From positions 20,606 to 84,605 of the forward strand of contig JACPQR010000194.1 of NCBI GenBank assembly GCA_016190375.1: 64,000 nt of DNA, in the 5' to 3' direction. Position 1 is the stretch's first letter. Each line of letters begins with the position of its first letter. The translations under genes and the position numbers were made by a program. The stretch is from Deltaproteobacteria bacterium (GTDB lineage Bacteria > Myxococcota_A > Polyangia > JACPQR01). Shown here piece after piece: positions 33,810-43,419 of this stretch. Under the pieces are notes generated by a model. The model was given only the letters and a program-made list of their open reading frames with translations, was not told the DNA's origin and made no database searches.

Positions 33810-35771
33810 TCACTGGATCTGTTTGAGGTCGGTGCCGCCGGCGAGGCCGTAGGAGACGAAGGAGTCGAAGCCGTAGAGGAGCAACCCCACGGGGTCGCTC
33901 GCGCGCAACGTGTGGACGCCGTCGTCTTGCTCGCCAGCGAGGACGGTCCACGGACCGATGCCGCCGGGCGGCGGCTCGAGCTCCGGGAAGGAGAGCTGGC
34001 AGCGATACGTCACGTAGTCGGGCGGGTCGGCGGCCGTGTGCTCGAGGCCGTCCGAGGGTGAGGCCTCGCAGCTCGGTGGCAACGAGTTGTTCCCGTCGTA
34101 GCTCAGCGTGGCGCCGTAGGGCGCGACGATCACCATGAAGTCGAAGGCGTACAGGTCCGGCGTCAAGAAGACGTACGACTTGCGGAACTGCTCGGTCGGG
34201 GGGACCGTGATGAATGCCGGGTCTCCGCCCGGCAGGTTGTTGGGTATGCCTACGACCTGCTGGCTGGCGACGAACTGGCCGAGCGACACGCGCTTGTCCG
34301 AGGTCAGCGCGAAGTCCTGCTCGGCCTCGAGGTCGATGAAATCGTACTGGTCGATCGAGAGCACGCGCCCTTCGTAGCCGGGGAGCGTCACCTCGACGCT
34401 GGTGATGCCCGTATCGACCGCCATCACCCTGAACCATTCCGGCTCCTCGACGACCGCGACCGTCGCGCCCGCGGCGTTGACGGCAGGCGTCCGGCGCGGC
34501 ATCCGCGCGGCGTAGAAGCCGTGGCCGAGGGTGCGGGTCGGCGTGAGCTGCTCCTCGAGGTGGTCTGCACAGCAGAGGCGTTCGGCGAGGCTCTCGAAGT
34601 ACGGGACGTCGGAGGCCTCGGACCCCGAGAAGACGACGACCTTCTCGTCCGCTTCGATCACGGTCCCGGTGAAGTCCGCGTTGAAGCCACCCGTCTCGAG
34701 GTTCAGGACGTCGAACGGGCCAAGGACCACCTCCAGGGTATCGCCCGAGTCGAGCTCGTCCAGGTTGTCGCCGGCCACGACGTCCGTCGCCGGAATCACC
34801 GACACGCGCGTCTGGTCGGCGGTGCCGACGATCGTCAGGAACGACCTCAGATGGTCGTTGAAGTCCGTCGCCGGATCGTTGGTGTCCGCGATGGTCTGCG
34901 GCCAGCTCATCACGACGTAGCCTCCGTCGAGCGCGGAGGTCGGCAGGAGCAACGAGGCGTCGTTCGAGAACACACCGGCGTTGTCCATCGGGTTGTACTG
35001 ATAGGCGATGACCGGGTGATCCGCGGTGAAGCGGAATGCGTTCGACGACAGGTGGGTGCCAGGCGTCCTGCCCTGGTAGTCGTAGGCTCCCTCGGGGGTC
35101 CCATCGACCTCGCGGCGTGGCAGGTCGTCGAACACCTCCAGGTCGCCGGGGAAGATGTCGACCTCGTCGATGACCTCGAGATCGAGGGTCTCGCCGGGCG
35201 GCGCGTTGTTGATCTCGACCGTCACGTGAACCAGGATCCGGCCGGGGTTCGAGACGACGACGCCGAACTGCTGCGCGGAGGCGTCCTCGCCGATGGTGAT
35301 CGAGGCGTTGTCGAGGTCGACGGCGTAGTACTCGCAGCCGACGTTGCTCCTCAGCTCGACCGCGTTGTCGCAGGCGTCGAGGCACACGCCGTCGTAGCAG
35401 ATCTCGCCCGCGGCGACGTCGCACTCCTCGATCACCTCCCAGGCCGATCCGTCCTCCTTGCACTCCTCGATCGCGGTCGCGTCCTCGTTGCAGCGGATCT
35501 GTCCCGGGTCGCAGACCACGCACCAGAGCTGGTCGAGACAGATCTTGCCCTCCTCGCCGCAGTCCTCCTCCACGAAGTTCAGGAACTCCCCGTCCTGTAC
35601 GCAGGTCTGGTGGCGGTTGGACCAGCACCGCTCCTCCCCGAGCTCGCAGTACCAGAACTCGAACGCGTCCGGGCCGCCGGCGTCTTCGGGCTCGGGATCG
35701 CCGATCTTCGGCCGGGCGCAGGAGGTCGTCACTGCCGGTAGCAGCGCGACCGCCAGAATCAGAACACGCAT
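33810..35771 (-). CDS. IgGFc-binding-like surface lipoprotein
   Basis: A 653-residue lipoprotein with signal MRVLILAVALLPAVTTSC. An N-terminal Cys-rich part (about 35-125, several CxxC-like pairs) leads to a large domain with the pattern of the IgGFc-binding N-terminal family: FRFTADHPVIAYQYNPMD, NDASLLLPTSAL, GGYVVMSWPQ and later SEASDVPYFESLAERLCCADHLEEQLTP. Such proteins are common in Myxococcota with unproven roles in adhesion. AGGAGC lies upstream of the ATG. It follows the TIG-domain lipoprotein gene by 8 bp, probably in one operon. Confidence 0.88.
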   Translation of the reverse strand: MRVLILAVALLPAVTTSCARPKIGDPEPEDAGGPDAFEFWYCELGEERCWSNRHQTCVQDGEFLNFVEEDCGEEGKICLDQLWCVVCDPGQIRCNEDATAIEECKEDGSAWEVIEECDVAAGEICYDGVCLDACDNAVELRSNVGCEYYAVDLDNASITIGEDASAQQFGVVVSNPGRILVHVTVEINNAPPGETLDLEVIDEVDIFPGDLEVFDDLPRREVDGTPEGAYDYQGRTPGTHLSSNAFRFTADHPVIAYQYNPMDNAGVFSNDASLLLPTSALDGGYVVMSWPQTIADTNDPATDFNDHLRSFLTIVGTADQTRVSVIPATDVVAGDNLDELDSGDTLEVVLGPFDVLNLETGGFNADFTGTVIEADEKVVVFSGSEASDVPYFESLAERLCCADHLEEQLTPTRTLGHGFYAARMPRRTPAVNAAGATVAVVEEPEWFRVMAVDTGITSVEVTLPGYEGRVLSIDQYDFIDLEAEQDFALTSDKRVSLGQFVASQQVVGIPNNLPGGDPAFITVPPTEQFRKSYVFLTPDLYAFDFMVIVAPYGATLSYDGNNSLPPSCEASPSDGLEHTAADPPDYVTYRCQLSFPELEPPPGGIGPWTVLAGEQDDGVHTLRASDPVGLLLYGFDSFVSYGLAGGTDLKQIQ

Positions 35772-35779
35772 GCTCGCTC

Positions 35780-37879
35780 CTACGGGAACGTGAGAAGGAA
35801 CGCGTCCGCCGAGTACGCGGAGGCGTACTCCGGCGACAGATAGATGTAGCTGAAGTCGTCGAACTCGATGTTGGGCACCGTCTGCCGCCAGACGATCCAC
35901 ATGTTCTCGCCCGACGGCGGCGCCGCCAGGCCTGCGATGGCGGCGAGGTCGGGCATCTCGACCTCCTCGACGCCGCCGCGGACGATCATGTTCCAGATCG
36001 GCGCCGGAGGGACGTCGAGCGTCTGGACGATGACGTTCTGGAACGTCGGAGTCGCGCCTTCGCCGCCCCACGCCAGCCGGCGGCCGTCGACCTCGCCGCC
36101 GAACGGGGGCGAGACGGCCGTCGGCACACCGAGGAAGTCGCCGATCTCGATCGCCTCGTTCACCTCGGTGTACCCCCCGTCGATCCGCCACGAGAAGGGG
36201 TTGTACTCCTGATAGAAGGGCACGTTTCCGTTGTCGCCGGTGTGAATCCCGGCGACGAAGAGGAAGCGCGCGTCCACGAGGCTCCCGTCCAGCGGAGGCT
36301 GCCAGGGGAACTCGAACGAGTTCAGCCCCGAACGCTCGCGCGCGATGGAGTCGTCACGTGCAATCACGCCCTCGCCCCCGAGGTCGACGAACGTGTCGAC
36401 CCGGTACCGGTCGGGGCCGAAATCCCCCGTGGGCGGCGGGTCGACGAGGTCGACCACGACCTCGTGATCGAGCGGGATCGACATGTCGATGAGGATGTCC
36501 TGCACGGTCTCCGCGGGTCCCGCCAGGACGTTGCGGGCGACGCCCATCACGTACGGCGTGAAGACGCCGGTGTCGTTGTTGAGCAGGCCCGCCAGTGCGT
36601 AGACCGCGAATGCGCCCGGGCGGGCGACGATCGAGAAACGCCAGCCGTTCGATCCTCGCTCGCCGTCCTCGTTGACGACGCTGCCGGCCCCGGGCGGCAC
36701 CGGATCGGTGAAGATGGACGGCTTCGAGGTGTTCACGTAGGCGATCTTCTCCTCGTTCCCGATCGGATCGGGGATGTTCGACCAGCCGACCTCCATGTCG
36801 CTGAAGAACATGAGCTCGCCCTCGACGGTCGCGGCGTAGCGGCCCGGCGGGGGGGGTCCGTCCGAGGGGTCGGGCAGCGGGAATAGGAGGATCGTGACGT
36901 CGGTCGCGTCGAACTCGACGAACGAGCTCGGCGCGAAGCCCTCCGCGGCGGCCGTCAGCACCTGGCGTCCGGTCAGGTCGTCGCCGGAGAAGGTGATCTG
37001 GCCGTTCGCGTCGGTCTCTCCCTGGTAGGTGCCCGCTTCGACGCCGAGCATGACGAACGCTGCCTCGATCGGCATGAAGGACGGCACCGCCAGGACCGTG
37101 ACGTTCATCGTCCCGTCGAGTGGCCCGCCTCCGAGACCGCCGCCGAAGGGGTCCGCGGCGTTGTAATAGAGGAAGCCGTCGTCGAGGTCGTGATCGCCTC
37201 CCGGCCCGCGGATCGCGACGTCCGCCGCACCCTCCGTGCCGGGCGGCGTGCGGCAGTCGATCCGCGTCTCGCTGATCCAGACGATGTCGGTGGCGTCGCT
37301 GCCGCCGATCCTCACGACGTCGCCAGCGTCGAACGTCGTCTCGGCGCCGATGATGGAGATCCGGGTTCCGCCGGCGATCGAGCCCCGCGCTGGGTCCACG
37401 TAGAAGCGATCGTAGGTGAACCCGTCGTCGAGGACCGCCGGGCTTCCATCGGCGTCCCGCTCGACCTCGACGTCCGCCGGTCCGATCTCTCCAGCAGGCG
37501 TCACGGCCACCACGCGATGGTCGTCGACCACCTGCACGTCGGCTGGATCGACCTGCCGGCCGCCGACGCGGACCGCGATCTGGCCCACGAAACCGTTGCC
37601 TCGCAGCTCGACCATCGTCCCGCCGATGACTGGGCCGTGGTCCGGCGAGATCGTTCGGAGCTCGAGCTGCGCCGGGAGCCCCCCGTCCCCATCGGCGTCG
37701 GAGTCCGTGTCGGCGTCCGCATCGGCGTCCGAGTCCCCGTCGGCGTCCGCATCGGCGTCCGAGTCGCCGTCCGCCCCCGCGTCGAGGGCCGCGGGGTGGC
37801 CGTTCCCATCACCGCCGCACCCCGCAAGCGCCTGGAAAACTGCGGTAAGCCAGAGAGCACGTAACGAGCGGATGGTCAT
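35780..37879 (-). CDS. large lipoprotein with two IPT/TIG domains
   Basis: A 699-residue lipoprotein with signal peptide ending in LAGC, an Asp/Ser/Ala linker encoded by a 30-bp repeat, then two immunoglobulin-like IPT/TIG domains (about 70-160 and 160-250: ISPDHGPVIGGTMVELRGNGF and VDPARGSIAGGTRISIIG). A carboxypeptidase-regulatory-like segment (about 270-330, ETDANGQITFSG) and a long C-terminal part of unknown fold follow. Probably surface-exposed and involved in recognition. First gene of a two-gene minus-strand operon with the IgGFc-binding-like protein. A G-rich GGGGTAGGG stretch lies just upstream of the ATG. Confidence 0.83.
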   Translation of the reverse strand: MTIRSLRALWLTAVFQALAGCGGDGNGHPAALDAGADGDSDADADADGDSDADADADTDSDADGDGGLPAQLELRTISPDHGPVIGGTMVELRGNGFVGQIAVRVGGRQVDPADVQVVDDHRVVAVTPAGEIGPADVEVERDADGSPAVLDDGFTYDRFYVDPARGSIAGGTRISIIGAETTFDAGDVVRIGGSDATDIVWISETRIDCRTPPGTEGAADVAIRGPGGDHDLDDGFLYYNAADPFGGGLGGGPLDGTMNVTVLAVPSFMPIEAAFVMLGVEAGTYQGETDANGQITFSGDDLTGRQVLTAAAEGFAPSSFVEFDATDVTILLFPLPDPSDGPPPPGRYAATVEGELMFFSDMEVGWSNIPDPIGNEEKIAYVNTSKPSIFTDPVPPGAGSVVNEDGERGSNGWRFSIVARPGAFAVYALAGLLNNDTGVFTPYVMGVARNVLAGPAETVQDILIDMSIPLDHEVVVDLVDPPPTGDFGPDRYRVDTFVDLGGEGVIARDDSIARERSGLNSFEFPWQPPLDGSLVDARFLFVAGIHTGDNGNVPFYQEYNPFSWRIDGGYTEVNEAIEIGDFLGVPTAVSPPFGGEVDGRRLAWGGEGATPTFQNVIVQTLDVPPAPIWNMIVRGGVEEVEMPDLAAIAGLAAPPSGENMWIVWRQTVPNIEFDDFSYIYLSPEYASAYSADAFLLTFP
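37711..37770 (-). repeat. two 30-bp tandem repeats coding an acidic linker
   Basis: The 30-bp unit at 37711-37740 is repeated at 37741-37770 with a single mismatch (C versus G at 37736/37766). It encodes Asp/Ala/Ser residues after the lipoprotein cysteine and resembles the linker repeat at 28866-28901 in protein sequence. Confidence 0.85.
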
Positions 37880-38022
37880 GTCCCTACCCCTGCGTGAGGA
37901 CGACAGGCAACGTCAGGCCCAGGTCATGGGAGGGTAGCCGTCGCCCGGGAACCGGTCAAGACGAGGCCCGTCGTCGGCGCGGAGGTCGGCGCGGAGGGGG
38001 CAATCCGAACATTCGGCGAACC

Positions 38023-38922
38023 TCAGTGTTGCCTTCGTCCGCCGTGTGGCGCCCGGCTTCGATGCGCTGTGGGAGCGGCCGGGAGGAGCAGGCTCTGGCC
38101 GACGCGCAGGCGCGAGGTGCGCCTGAGGCCGTTCAGCGCCACGAGGCGTGCCACCGGGACGCCCGTGCGGCGGGAGATTCGCTGAAGGTTGTCGCCCCTG
38201 CGCACTCGATGGGTGCGGATGGAGGCGGGCAGCGGCTGGTGGGCGGCGATGCGCTGGCCCGGCGGTAGATCGACGAGGTATGGCGCTGGGTCGAGCTTCA
38301 CGCCGTCGCGCCTCAACTCGAAGTGCAGGTGGTCGCCGACGGCGCGGCCCGAGTGCCCCACATGAGCGATGACCTCGCCACGCGCGACGATCTGGCCCGG
38401 CCGCACGAGGAGGTCCGCGGCGTGGGCGTAGAAGGTGACCCACCCTCCGGGATGCACGATCATCGCGAGGTTCCCGTAGCCACGCACGCCGCGGTCGGCG
38501 TAGGCGACGAGGCCCCGCTCGGCGGCGCGGATCTGCGTGCCACCGGGCGCGCCGATGTCGAGCGCGCGGTGGCGGCCGCGACGGCCAGTCCCGTAGCCCC
38601 GCAGCAGGCGGCCACGGTCCAGAGGCCACGCGATGTTCGTCGGGGCGGCAGTCCCGCCCGCGGCCTCGACCCAGTCGGGTCGAGGTGGGCCGATCAGGAG
38701 CACGTTCGCAGTGTTGCGCGAGCCGAGGCTCATCCGCGCCGCCCTGAGGTTCGCCCGTATCTCCTCGTCGGTCGGCCGCTCCGCCACGGGAGCGGACGTT
38801 TCCGCCGTCGCTGGCGTGGCGGCCGGGTCGGGTCCAGGATCCGGCCCGGATGGCAGATGCGCCGAAGAGACGACCGGGCAGAGGAACGACAGGCACCCGA
38901 TCGCAACGACGACTACACGCAT
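38023..38922 (-). CDS. M23-family peptidase with C-terminal LysM domain
   Basis: A secreted, 299-residue protein with signal peptide MRVVVVAIGCLSFLCPVVSSA. A peptidase M23 (LytM) domain at about 110-230 has the zinc ligands in HRALDIGA and HLHFEL. A LysM peptidoglycan-binding motif (RVRRGDNLQRISRRTGV) follows near 250-290. Expected role: periplasmic peptidoglycan endopeptidase or, if used as an activator, a regulator of amidases. The order M23 then LysM is less common than LysM first. The start at 38922 sits directly downstream of a good promoter. Confidence 0.93.
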   Translation of the reverse strand: MRVVVVAIGCLSFLCPVVSSAHLPSGPDPGPDPAATPATAETSAPVAERPTDEEIRANLRAARMSLGSRNTANVLLIGPPRPDWVEAAGGTAAPTNIAWPLDRGRLLRGYGTGRRGRHRALDIGAPGGTQIRAAERGLVAYADRGVRGYGNLAMIVHPGGWVTFYAHAADLLVRPGQIVARGEVIAHVGHSGRAVGDHLHFELRRDGVKLDPAPYLVDLPPGQRIAAHQPLPASIRTHRVRRGDNLQRISRRTGVPVARLVALNGLRRTSRLRVGQSLLLPAAPTAHRSRAPHGGRRQH

Positions 38923-38931
38923 TCTCTCATC

Positions 38932-38960
38932 GGCTAACATCCCGCGAGACCCGATGTCAA
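38932..38960 (-). promoter_or_regulatory. candidate promoter of the M23 peptidase gene
   Basis: On the minus strand, a perfect TTGACA (38960-38955) and TTAGCC (38937-38932) are separated by 17 nt. The hexamer ends 9 nt before the ATG at 38922, so the leader would be at most a few bases. Confidence 0.5.
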
Positions 38961-38988
38961 TCCCTCGACCTTCTCTGACCCGGCACCC

Positions 38989-40098
38989 ATGGCTCGCCGC
39001 AAGCTGAGGCTCGTCGTCTCCGACATGCACCTCGGCGCCGGCATGCGCCGCGGTCAACCGAACCCGCTCGAGGAGTTCTTTCACGACGATCGGTTCGCGG
39101 AGCTCGTCGAGCACCACCAGCGCGGTCAGTTCGCAGACTGTGACGTCGAGCTCGTCTTGAACGGCGACATCTTCGACCTCCTCAAGATCAAGGTCGGGGG
39201 CGTCTGGCCCACGGAGATCACCGAGGAGATCGCCTGCGAGAAGCTGCGTCAGTGCCTCGACGGGCACCCCGTGTTCTGCGACGCGATCCGGCGGTTCCTC
39301 GAGCAGCCGGGCTCGAGCGTCGTTTACTTGCCTGGCAATCACGACATGGACCTTCAGTTCCCCGCCGCGCAGGCGCTCTTCCGCGAGCGCGTCGCGCCGG
39401 GAGCGAAGGGCGATCGCGTCCGCTTCATCACCGCGAGCGACACGTACTACCTGCCCGAGGGCATCCAGATCCGACATGGACACCAGCTCGAGTCCATCCA
39501 TCAGTTCGACTACAGGAGCATGTTCGTGGAGGGCAAGCGGGGGGGTCGGACCCTGAACCTGCCGTGGGGCAGCCTCTGGATCCTCGAGGTCCTGAACCCG
39601 ATGAAGCAGGAGCGCCACCACCTCGATCACATCGTGCCGTTCAAGCGCCTCGTGCTGCTCGGGCTGCTCTTCGATCTCGGGTTCACTGTGCGGCTCTGCG
39701 CCCGCGTCGCCTTCCACTTCGTGCGCTCGCGGCTCGCTCAGGTCACGAGGTGGCGAACGCGCATCCGGACCACGCTCCGGATCCTGCGCGACGAGATGCG
39801 TCCGCTCGGAGACTTCGACCGGACGGCGGAGCGTTCGCTGATGCGGGTCCGGGGGGTCCACACGCTCATCCTCGGCCACTCGCACGGCGCGAAGTGCAAG
39901 GTCCTGCCGGGCGGGAAGATGTACGTCAACACCGGGACCTGGATCCGGCACTTCTCGCTCGATCTCGAGACCCTCGGCCAGGAGCCGGGTATCACCTACG
40001 CCGTCGTCGAGTACACCGAGGAGGGCACGCCGGTAACGTCGCTCATGCGCTGGCTCGGGACGCCGCGACGAAGCGAGGTGGTCTACTACCGAGCCTGA
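38989..40098 (+). CDS. calcineurin-like metallophosphoesterase (LpxH-like)
   Basis: A 369-residue cytosolic or membrane-associated metallophosphoesterase. The metal-binding motifs DMHLG (residue 11 onward), NGDIFD, GNHD and GHSH are all present in order, as in UDP-2,3-diacylglucosamine pyrophosphatase-type enzymes. An inserted, mostly hydrophobic region (about 215-245) could contact the membrane. The substrate is not certain; a lipid A role is one option. Its last 13 bp overlap the 3' end of the convergent protease gene. Confidence 0.85.
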   Translation: MARRKLRLVVSDMHLGAGMRRGQPNPLEEFFHDDRFAELVEHHQRGQFADCDVELVLNGDIFDLLKIKVGGVWPTEITEEIACEKLRQCLDGHPVFCDAIRRFLEQPGSSVVYLPGNHDMDLQFPAAQALFRERVAPGAKGDRVRFITASDTYYLPEGIQIRHGHQLESIHQFDYRSMFVEGKRGGRTLNLPWGSLWILEVLNPMKQERHHLDHIVPFKRLVLLGLLFDLGFTVRLCARVAFHFVRSRLAQVTRWRTRIRTTLRILRDEMRPLGDFDRTAERSLMRVRGVHTLILGHSHGAKCKVLPGGKMYVNTGTWIRHFSLDLETLGQEPGITYAVVEYTEEGTPVTSLMRWLGTPRRSEVVYYRA

Positions 40099-41897
40099 CG
40101 GCGCCGGCCGAGCAGCGCGAGGAGCGAGACGGCGAGCAGCGCGGCGGTCGATCGCGGCTCATCGAGGCCCGCGATCAGGCAGCCGCAGCCGTATCGCCGT
40201 TCCTCGCCGGGAGGGGGCGCGCAGAGCTCGAGGCCGGAAGCCTCCATGCACTCGAGATCGAGCGGACAGGTGCCGTCCCCGCTGCAGGTCTCGGTGCACG
40301 CGTCGGAGCCGTCGGGGAAGTGCCCGCAGAGCCCGGTGAAGCAGTCGCCGTTCGTCTCGCAAGGCTGCCCGACGATCGAGGTCTCGGGCTTGCAGGCCGA
40401 CCGTCCGCCTCCGATGTCGGTGCACGCGAGCCCCTCGGGGCACGGATCGATCTCGGAGCACCAGCTCGTGCACGAGTCGCCCTCGGGCCAGTGCGCGCAG
40501 AGCCCCGTGTCGCAATCCTCGTCCGTCTCGCAGGGGTTGCCCTGATCGTCGGCCGCTTCGCCGCGCGCGCACTGCCCGCGGGCGCAGTGGTAGCCGTCGG
40601 GACAGTCGCCGCACTCCTGCGTGCAGAACGTCCCATCGTCGTCCGCTCCGCAGATCCCCGAGGCGCAGCGCTCGTCGGCGTCGCACTCCTGGCCGAAGCC
40701 GAGGAGCGTGGGGTCCTGGCCCTCGGCGACGCAGCCGCCGCACGCGTTGGGCACGGCCGCGCACCTCGAGCCGGCGCCGCACTCCTCATCGGCCGCGCAC
40801 GGAACGAGGCAGCGCGCTCCGGCGCCGTCCGACGGATCGCGGCAGAAGCGGCTCGCGCACTCCCCGTCGCTCGAGCAGGGCTGGCCCGAGCCACGCTCCT
40901 CGGTGGCGCCCGTGATGCAGCGTCCGTCCCCACACCCGAAGCTCGCGCAGAAGCCGCCCGGCGGGCAGTTCTCCAGCGGGCGGAGGTCATTGCACCAGGT
41001 CGAGCATTGACCGGGCTGTCCAGGCGGATATATGCAGTTCGCGCTGACGCAGTCCGCATCGACGGCGCAGGGATCCCCGAAGTCGCCGCAGGCCGGGTCC
41101 CCCTGCCCGTCGCAGTCGTTGTCGATGCCGTCGCAGACCTCCGGGCCCGTCGGCACGCAGCCCTCCGCCATGGCGATGCCCTGGTCGATCAGGTCCACGA
41201 AGGTATCGACGCGGGTGGCGACCGTGTCGGCGGCGTCCTCGCAGTCCACGTCGGCGCCGCGGACGATGATTCCCATGAGCGCGCCGTTCGAGTCCTCGAC
41301 CGTTCCACCCGAGTCCCCGCCGCAAGCCGCGGCGCCCTCGACGATGAGCTCGGCGTCTCCGATCCCGGCCTCCGGGATCGGACCGAACGCGAGGATCGTC
41401 GCCTCGCCCGTGTACTTGCGACCTGACTGGCCGTCGTCGGGGTTCTCTCCGTAGCCCGTGAGCTGCACGCCGTCGCCTGGACGGATCCCGGCGAAGTTGC
41501 GCCTGACCTCGTACGGGGATGCGTCGATCTCGGTTCCGGTGATCACCACCGCGATGTCCTCGTTCTCGAGCTCGGGGCCGTCAGGCATCAGCACGTCCGT
41601 GACGACGTGGCTGTCGGTCTCGCCCGTTGGGCCCGTGTTGACGGTCCAGCCGTCGGAGCCGACCTCGGCGAAGCAGTGCTTGGCCGACGTCACGACGCGC
41701 GGCGCGATGACGGAGCCCGAGCACACCGCTCCCCGCATGCCGTCGGTCCAGAACAGGAGGACCGTCGCGGGGTGCCCGTTCTCGCGCTCTCCGCCGTTGA
41801 TCGGCGACTCGCGATGCCCGGGCGAAAACGGCGCGGCACAGCCCGGAAGACCGAGAAGAGCCGCCAAGAGGACGCACCTACCCGTCGAGCTGTCCAT
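40086..41897 (-). CDS. trypsin-like serine protease with Cys-rich repeats and MYXO-CTERM-type tail
   Basis: A 603-residue exported protein. Signal MDSSTGRCVLLAALLGLPGC carries a lipobox-like LPGC. The S1 protease domain (about 35-260) has His in TSAKHCF, Asp in NEDIAVV and Ser in GGDSGG, so the triad is intact. A VCDGIDNDCDG (MopE-type) motif and several Cys-rich EGF-like repeats follow (about 265-560). The C-terminus reads GCGC, a hydrophobic helix and RRRQAR, the pattern of MYXO-CTERM sorting tails that retain proteins on the cell surface. Start at ATG 41897; an in-frame ATG at 42032 would place 45 unsuitable residues before the signal. Confidence 0.9.
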   Translation of the reverse strand: MDSSTGRCVLLAALLGLPGCAAPFSPGHRESPINGGERENGHPATVLLFWTDGMRGAVCSGSVIAPRVVTSAKHCFAEVGSDGWTVNTGPTGETDSHVVTDVLMPDGPELENEDIAVVITGTEIDASPYEVRRNFAGIRPGDGVQLTGYGENPDDGQSGRKYTGEATILAFGPIPEAGIGDAELIVEGAAACGGDSGGTVEDSNGALMGIIVRGADVDCEDAADTVATRVDTFVDLIDQGIAMAEGCVPTGPEVCDGIDNDCDGQGDPACGDFGDPCAVDADCVSANCIYPPGQPGQCSTWCNDLRPLENCPPGGFCASFGCGDGRCITGATEERGSGQPCSSDGECASRFCRDPSDGAGARCLVPCAADEECGAGSRCAAVPNACGGCVAEGQDPTLLGFGQECDADERCASGICGADDDGTFCTQECGDCPDGYHCARGQCARGEAADDQGNPCETDEDCDTGLCAHWPEGDSCTSWCSEIDPCPEGLACTDIGGGRSACKPETSIVGQPCETNGDCFTGLCGHFPDGSDACTETCSGDGTCPLDLECMEASGLELCAPPPGEERRYGCGCLIAGLDEPRSTAALLAVSLLALLGRRRQAR

Positions 41898-42063
41898 GCG
41901 CACGACGAGCGTATCTCGAACGACGGTGAAGAAGAAGGGACACGGAGCTTCGCCGAGCGCGCCGTCGCACCGCGCCTTGACGGAGAGGTGGCATCGCGCC
42001 CACCATGTCGACTCTCCAGGCATGCAAGCCACGGTGCGAACGTCGAAGCCGCGCGGGGCGCGG

Positions 42064-43419
42064 ATGATGAAGATCGCCGAGCTCGCGCGACGAGCCGGGG
42101 TCTCGCGCGAGACGATCCACTTCTACCTGCGCGAGGGGCTCCTTCCCCGGCCCCGCAAGGCCGGTCAGACCGTCGCGTTCTACGATGACCAGCACGTCGA
42201 GCGGCTCTTGCTCGTGCGCCGCCTTCGCGAGGAGAAGTTCTTGCCGATCTCGGTGATCCGCCGGCTCCTGCGGGAGGGCCGCGTCCGGGCGGGGCGGCGC
42301 GACATCGAGCTGCTCTCCGAGATCTCGCAGCTCTCACCCCCCGACGACACCGAGGACCGCCCGGTCGCGGCCGTCGCCCGCGAGCTCGGGGTCCCGCCGG
42401 AGGTCCTGGCGAAAGCAGGCACCCTGGGCCTCGTCGATCCGACCGGGAAGCTCGGGCCGGGCGACCGTCGGGTCCTCGAGGCGATCTCCGAGGCGGGTCG
42501 CGGCGGACCGGCCGCACGCGAGATGACTCTCGCCGACATGCGGCTCTGCCAGCGGCACGTCGAGCGCATGGTCGAGGCCGAGGCGAGGCTCTTCTTCGAT
42601 CGACTCCTGGCGGGCGATCCCGGCGACGCGGTGGCTGCCCTCGGCGCGGGGCGGGCCGCCGTGGCCCGGTTCGTCGCGGCGTACCGCGCCAGGTGTCTGC
42701 ATTCGGTCGTCGATCGCACCCTCGCCGAGATCGACGCCGGGATAGCCCTGGCTGGTGACTCCGCCACCAGGCCCCTGTCGCAGGCCGCCCGCGAGCGAGG
42801 CGGCTACGAGGGCCTCCTCGCCGAGCTCGGGGCGCGCGCGGCCGCGAGCGGGGCGCCGCAAGTCGAGGCGCTCTTCGCGCTGGCCCGACTTCACTTCGGA
42901 GTGGGCGATCACGAGGCGCTGGCATCGCTCCTCCGGAGGAGCCTTCCGCCGGGCCTGGCAGATGACCCGCGCGTGCTCTTCTTCGCCGGCGCCGCGCGCT
43001 GCGAGCTCAGGGACCTCGCGACAGGCTTGCAGCTCCTCGCCCAGGCCGTGGCGCTCGCCCCGGGCTTCAGCCTCGCCCGGGCGATGTACGGCGCGACGCT
43101 CCTCAGGGCCCTCGCCGCGCGCGGTGGAACGCCGCCCTCGTCCGGCTCCGTGCTCGCCGATGGGACTCGCGGCATCGCCGAGCTCGACCGTGCTGCCGGG
43201 GACGAGGGCGCGCCGGCGTCCGATCGGAGGTGGATACTCTACCTGGGAGCGAGGGTCGCGATGCTCCTTCCCCCGATCCTGGGCCGCCGCGACGCGGCTC
43301 GAGAGCGGCTCGAGGACCTGGCGGGGCTCGAGGTCGAGCCCGCGGACCTCGAAGGGGTCCGACTGCGCGGAAACGCGCGCCTCGCACTTGGCCTGGGGAG
43401 CGAGGACGTCGTCGAATGA
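42064..43419 (+). CDS. MerR-type regulator fused to a helical (TPR-like) domain
   Basis: A 451-residue protein. The first ~70 residues are a MerR-type winged helix (MKIAELARRAGVSRETIHFYLREGLLP, FYDDQHVERLLLVRRLREE). The remaining ~380 residues are Ala/Leu/Arg-rich helices with TPR-like features (VEALFALARLHFGVGDHEALASLL, RVLFFAGAARCELRDLATGLQLL) instead of the small effector domain of ordinary MerR proteins. The start is the ATG at 42064 or 42067; a farther ATG at 42022 is also in frame. It is divergent from the protease gene and overlaps the next gene (ATGA). Effector unknown. Confidence 0.82.
   Translation: MMKIAELARRAGVSRETIHFYLREGLLPRPRKAGQTVAFYDDQHVERLLLVRRLREEKFLPISVIRRLLREGRVRAGRRDIELLSEISQLSPPDDTEDRPVAAVARELGVPPEVLAKAGTLGLVDPTGKLGPGDRRVLEAISEAGRGGPAAREMTLADMRLCQRHVERMVEAEARLFFDRLLAGDPGDAVAALGAGRAAVARFVAAYRARCLHSVVDRTLAEIDAGIALAGDSATRPLSQAARERGGYEGLLAELGARAAASGAPQVEALFALARLHFGVGDHEALASLLRRSLPPGLADDPRVLFFAGAARCELRDLATGLQLLAQAVALAPGFSLARAMYGATLLRALAARGGTPPSSGSVLADGTRGIAELDRAAGDEGAPASDRRWILYLGARVAMLLPPILGRRDAARERLEDLAGLEVEPADLEGVRLRGNARLALGLGSEDVVE

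Noticed and set aside
33442..35628. Minus-strand frame of 728 codons in another phase of the IgGFc-type gene
   Set aside because: Arg-rich out-of-frame reading of 33810-35771; the other phase has a lipobox, Cys pattern and family motifs.
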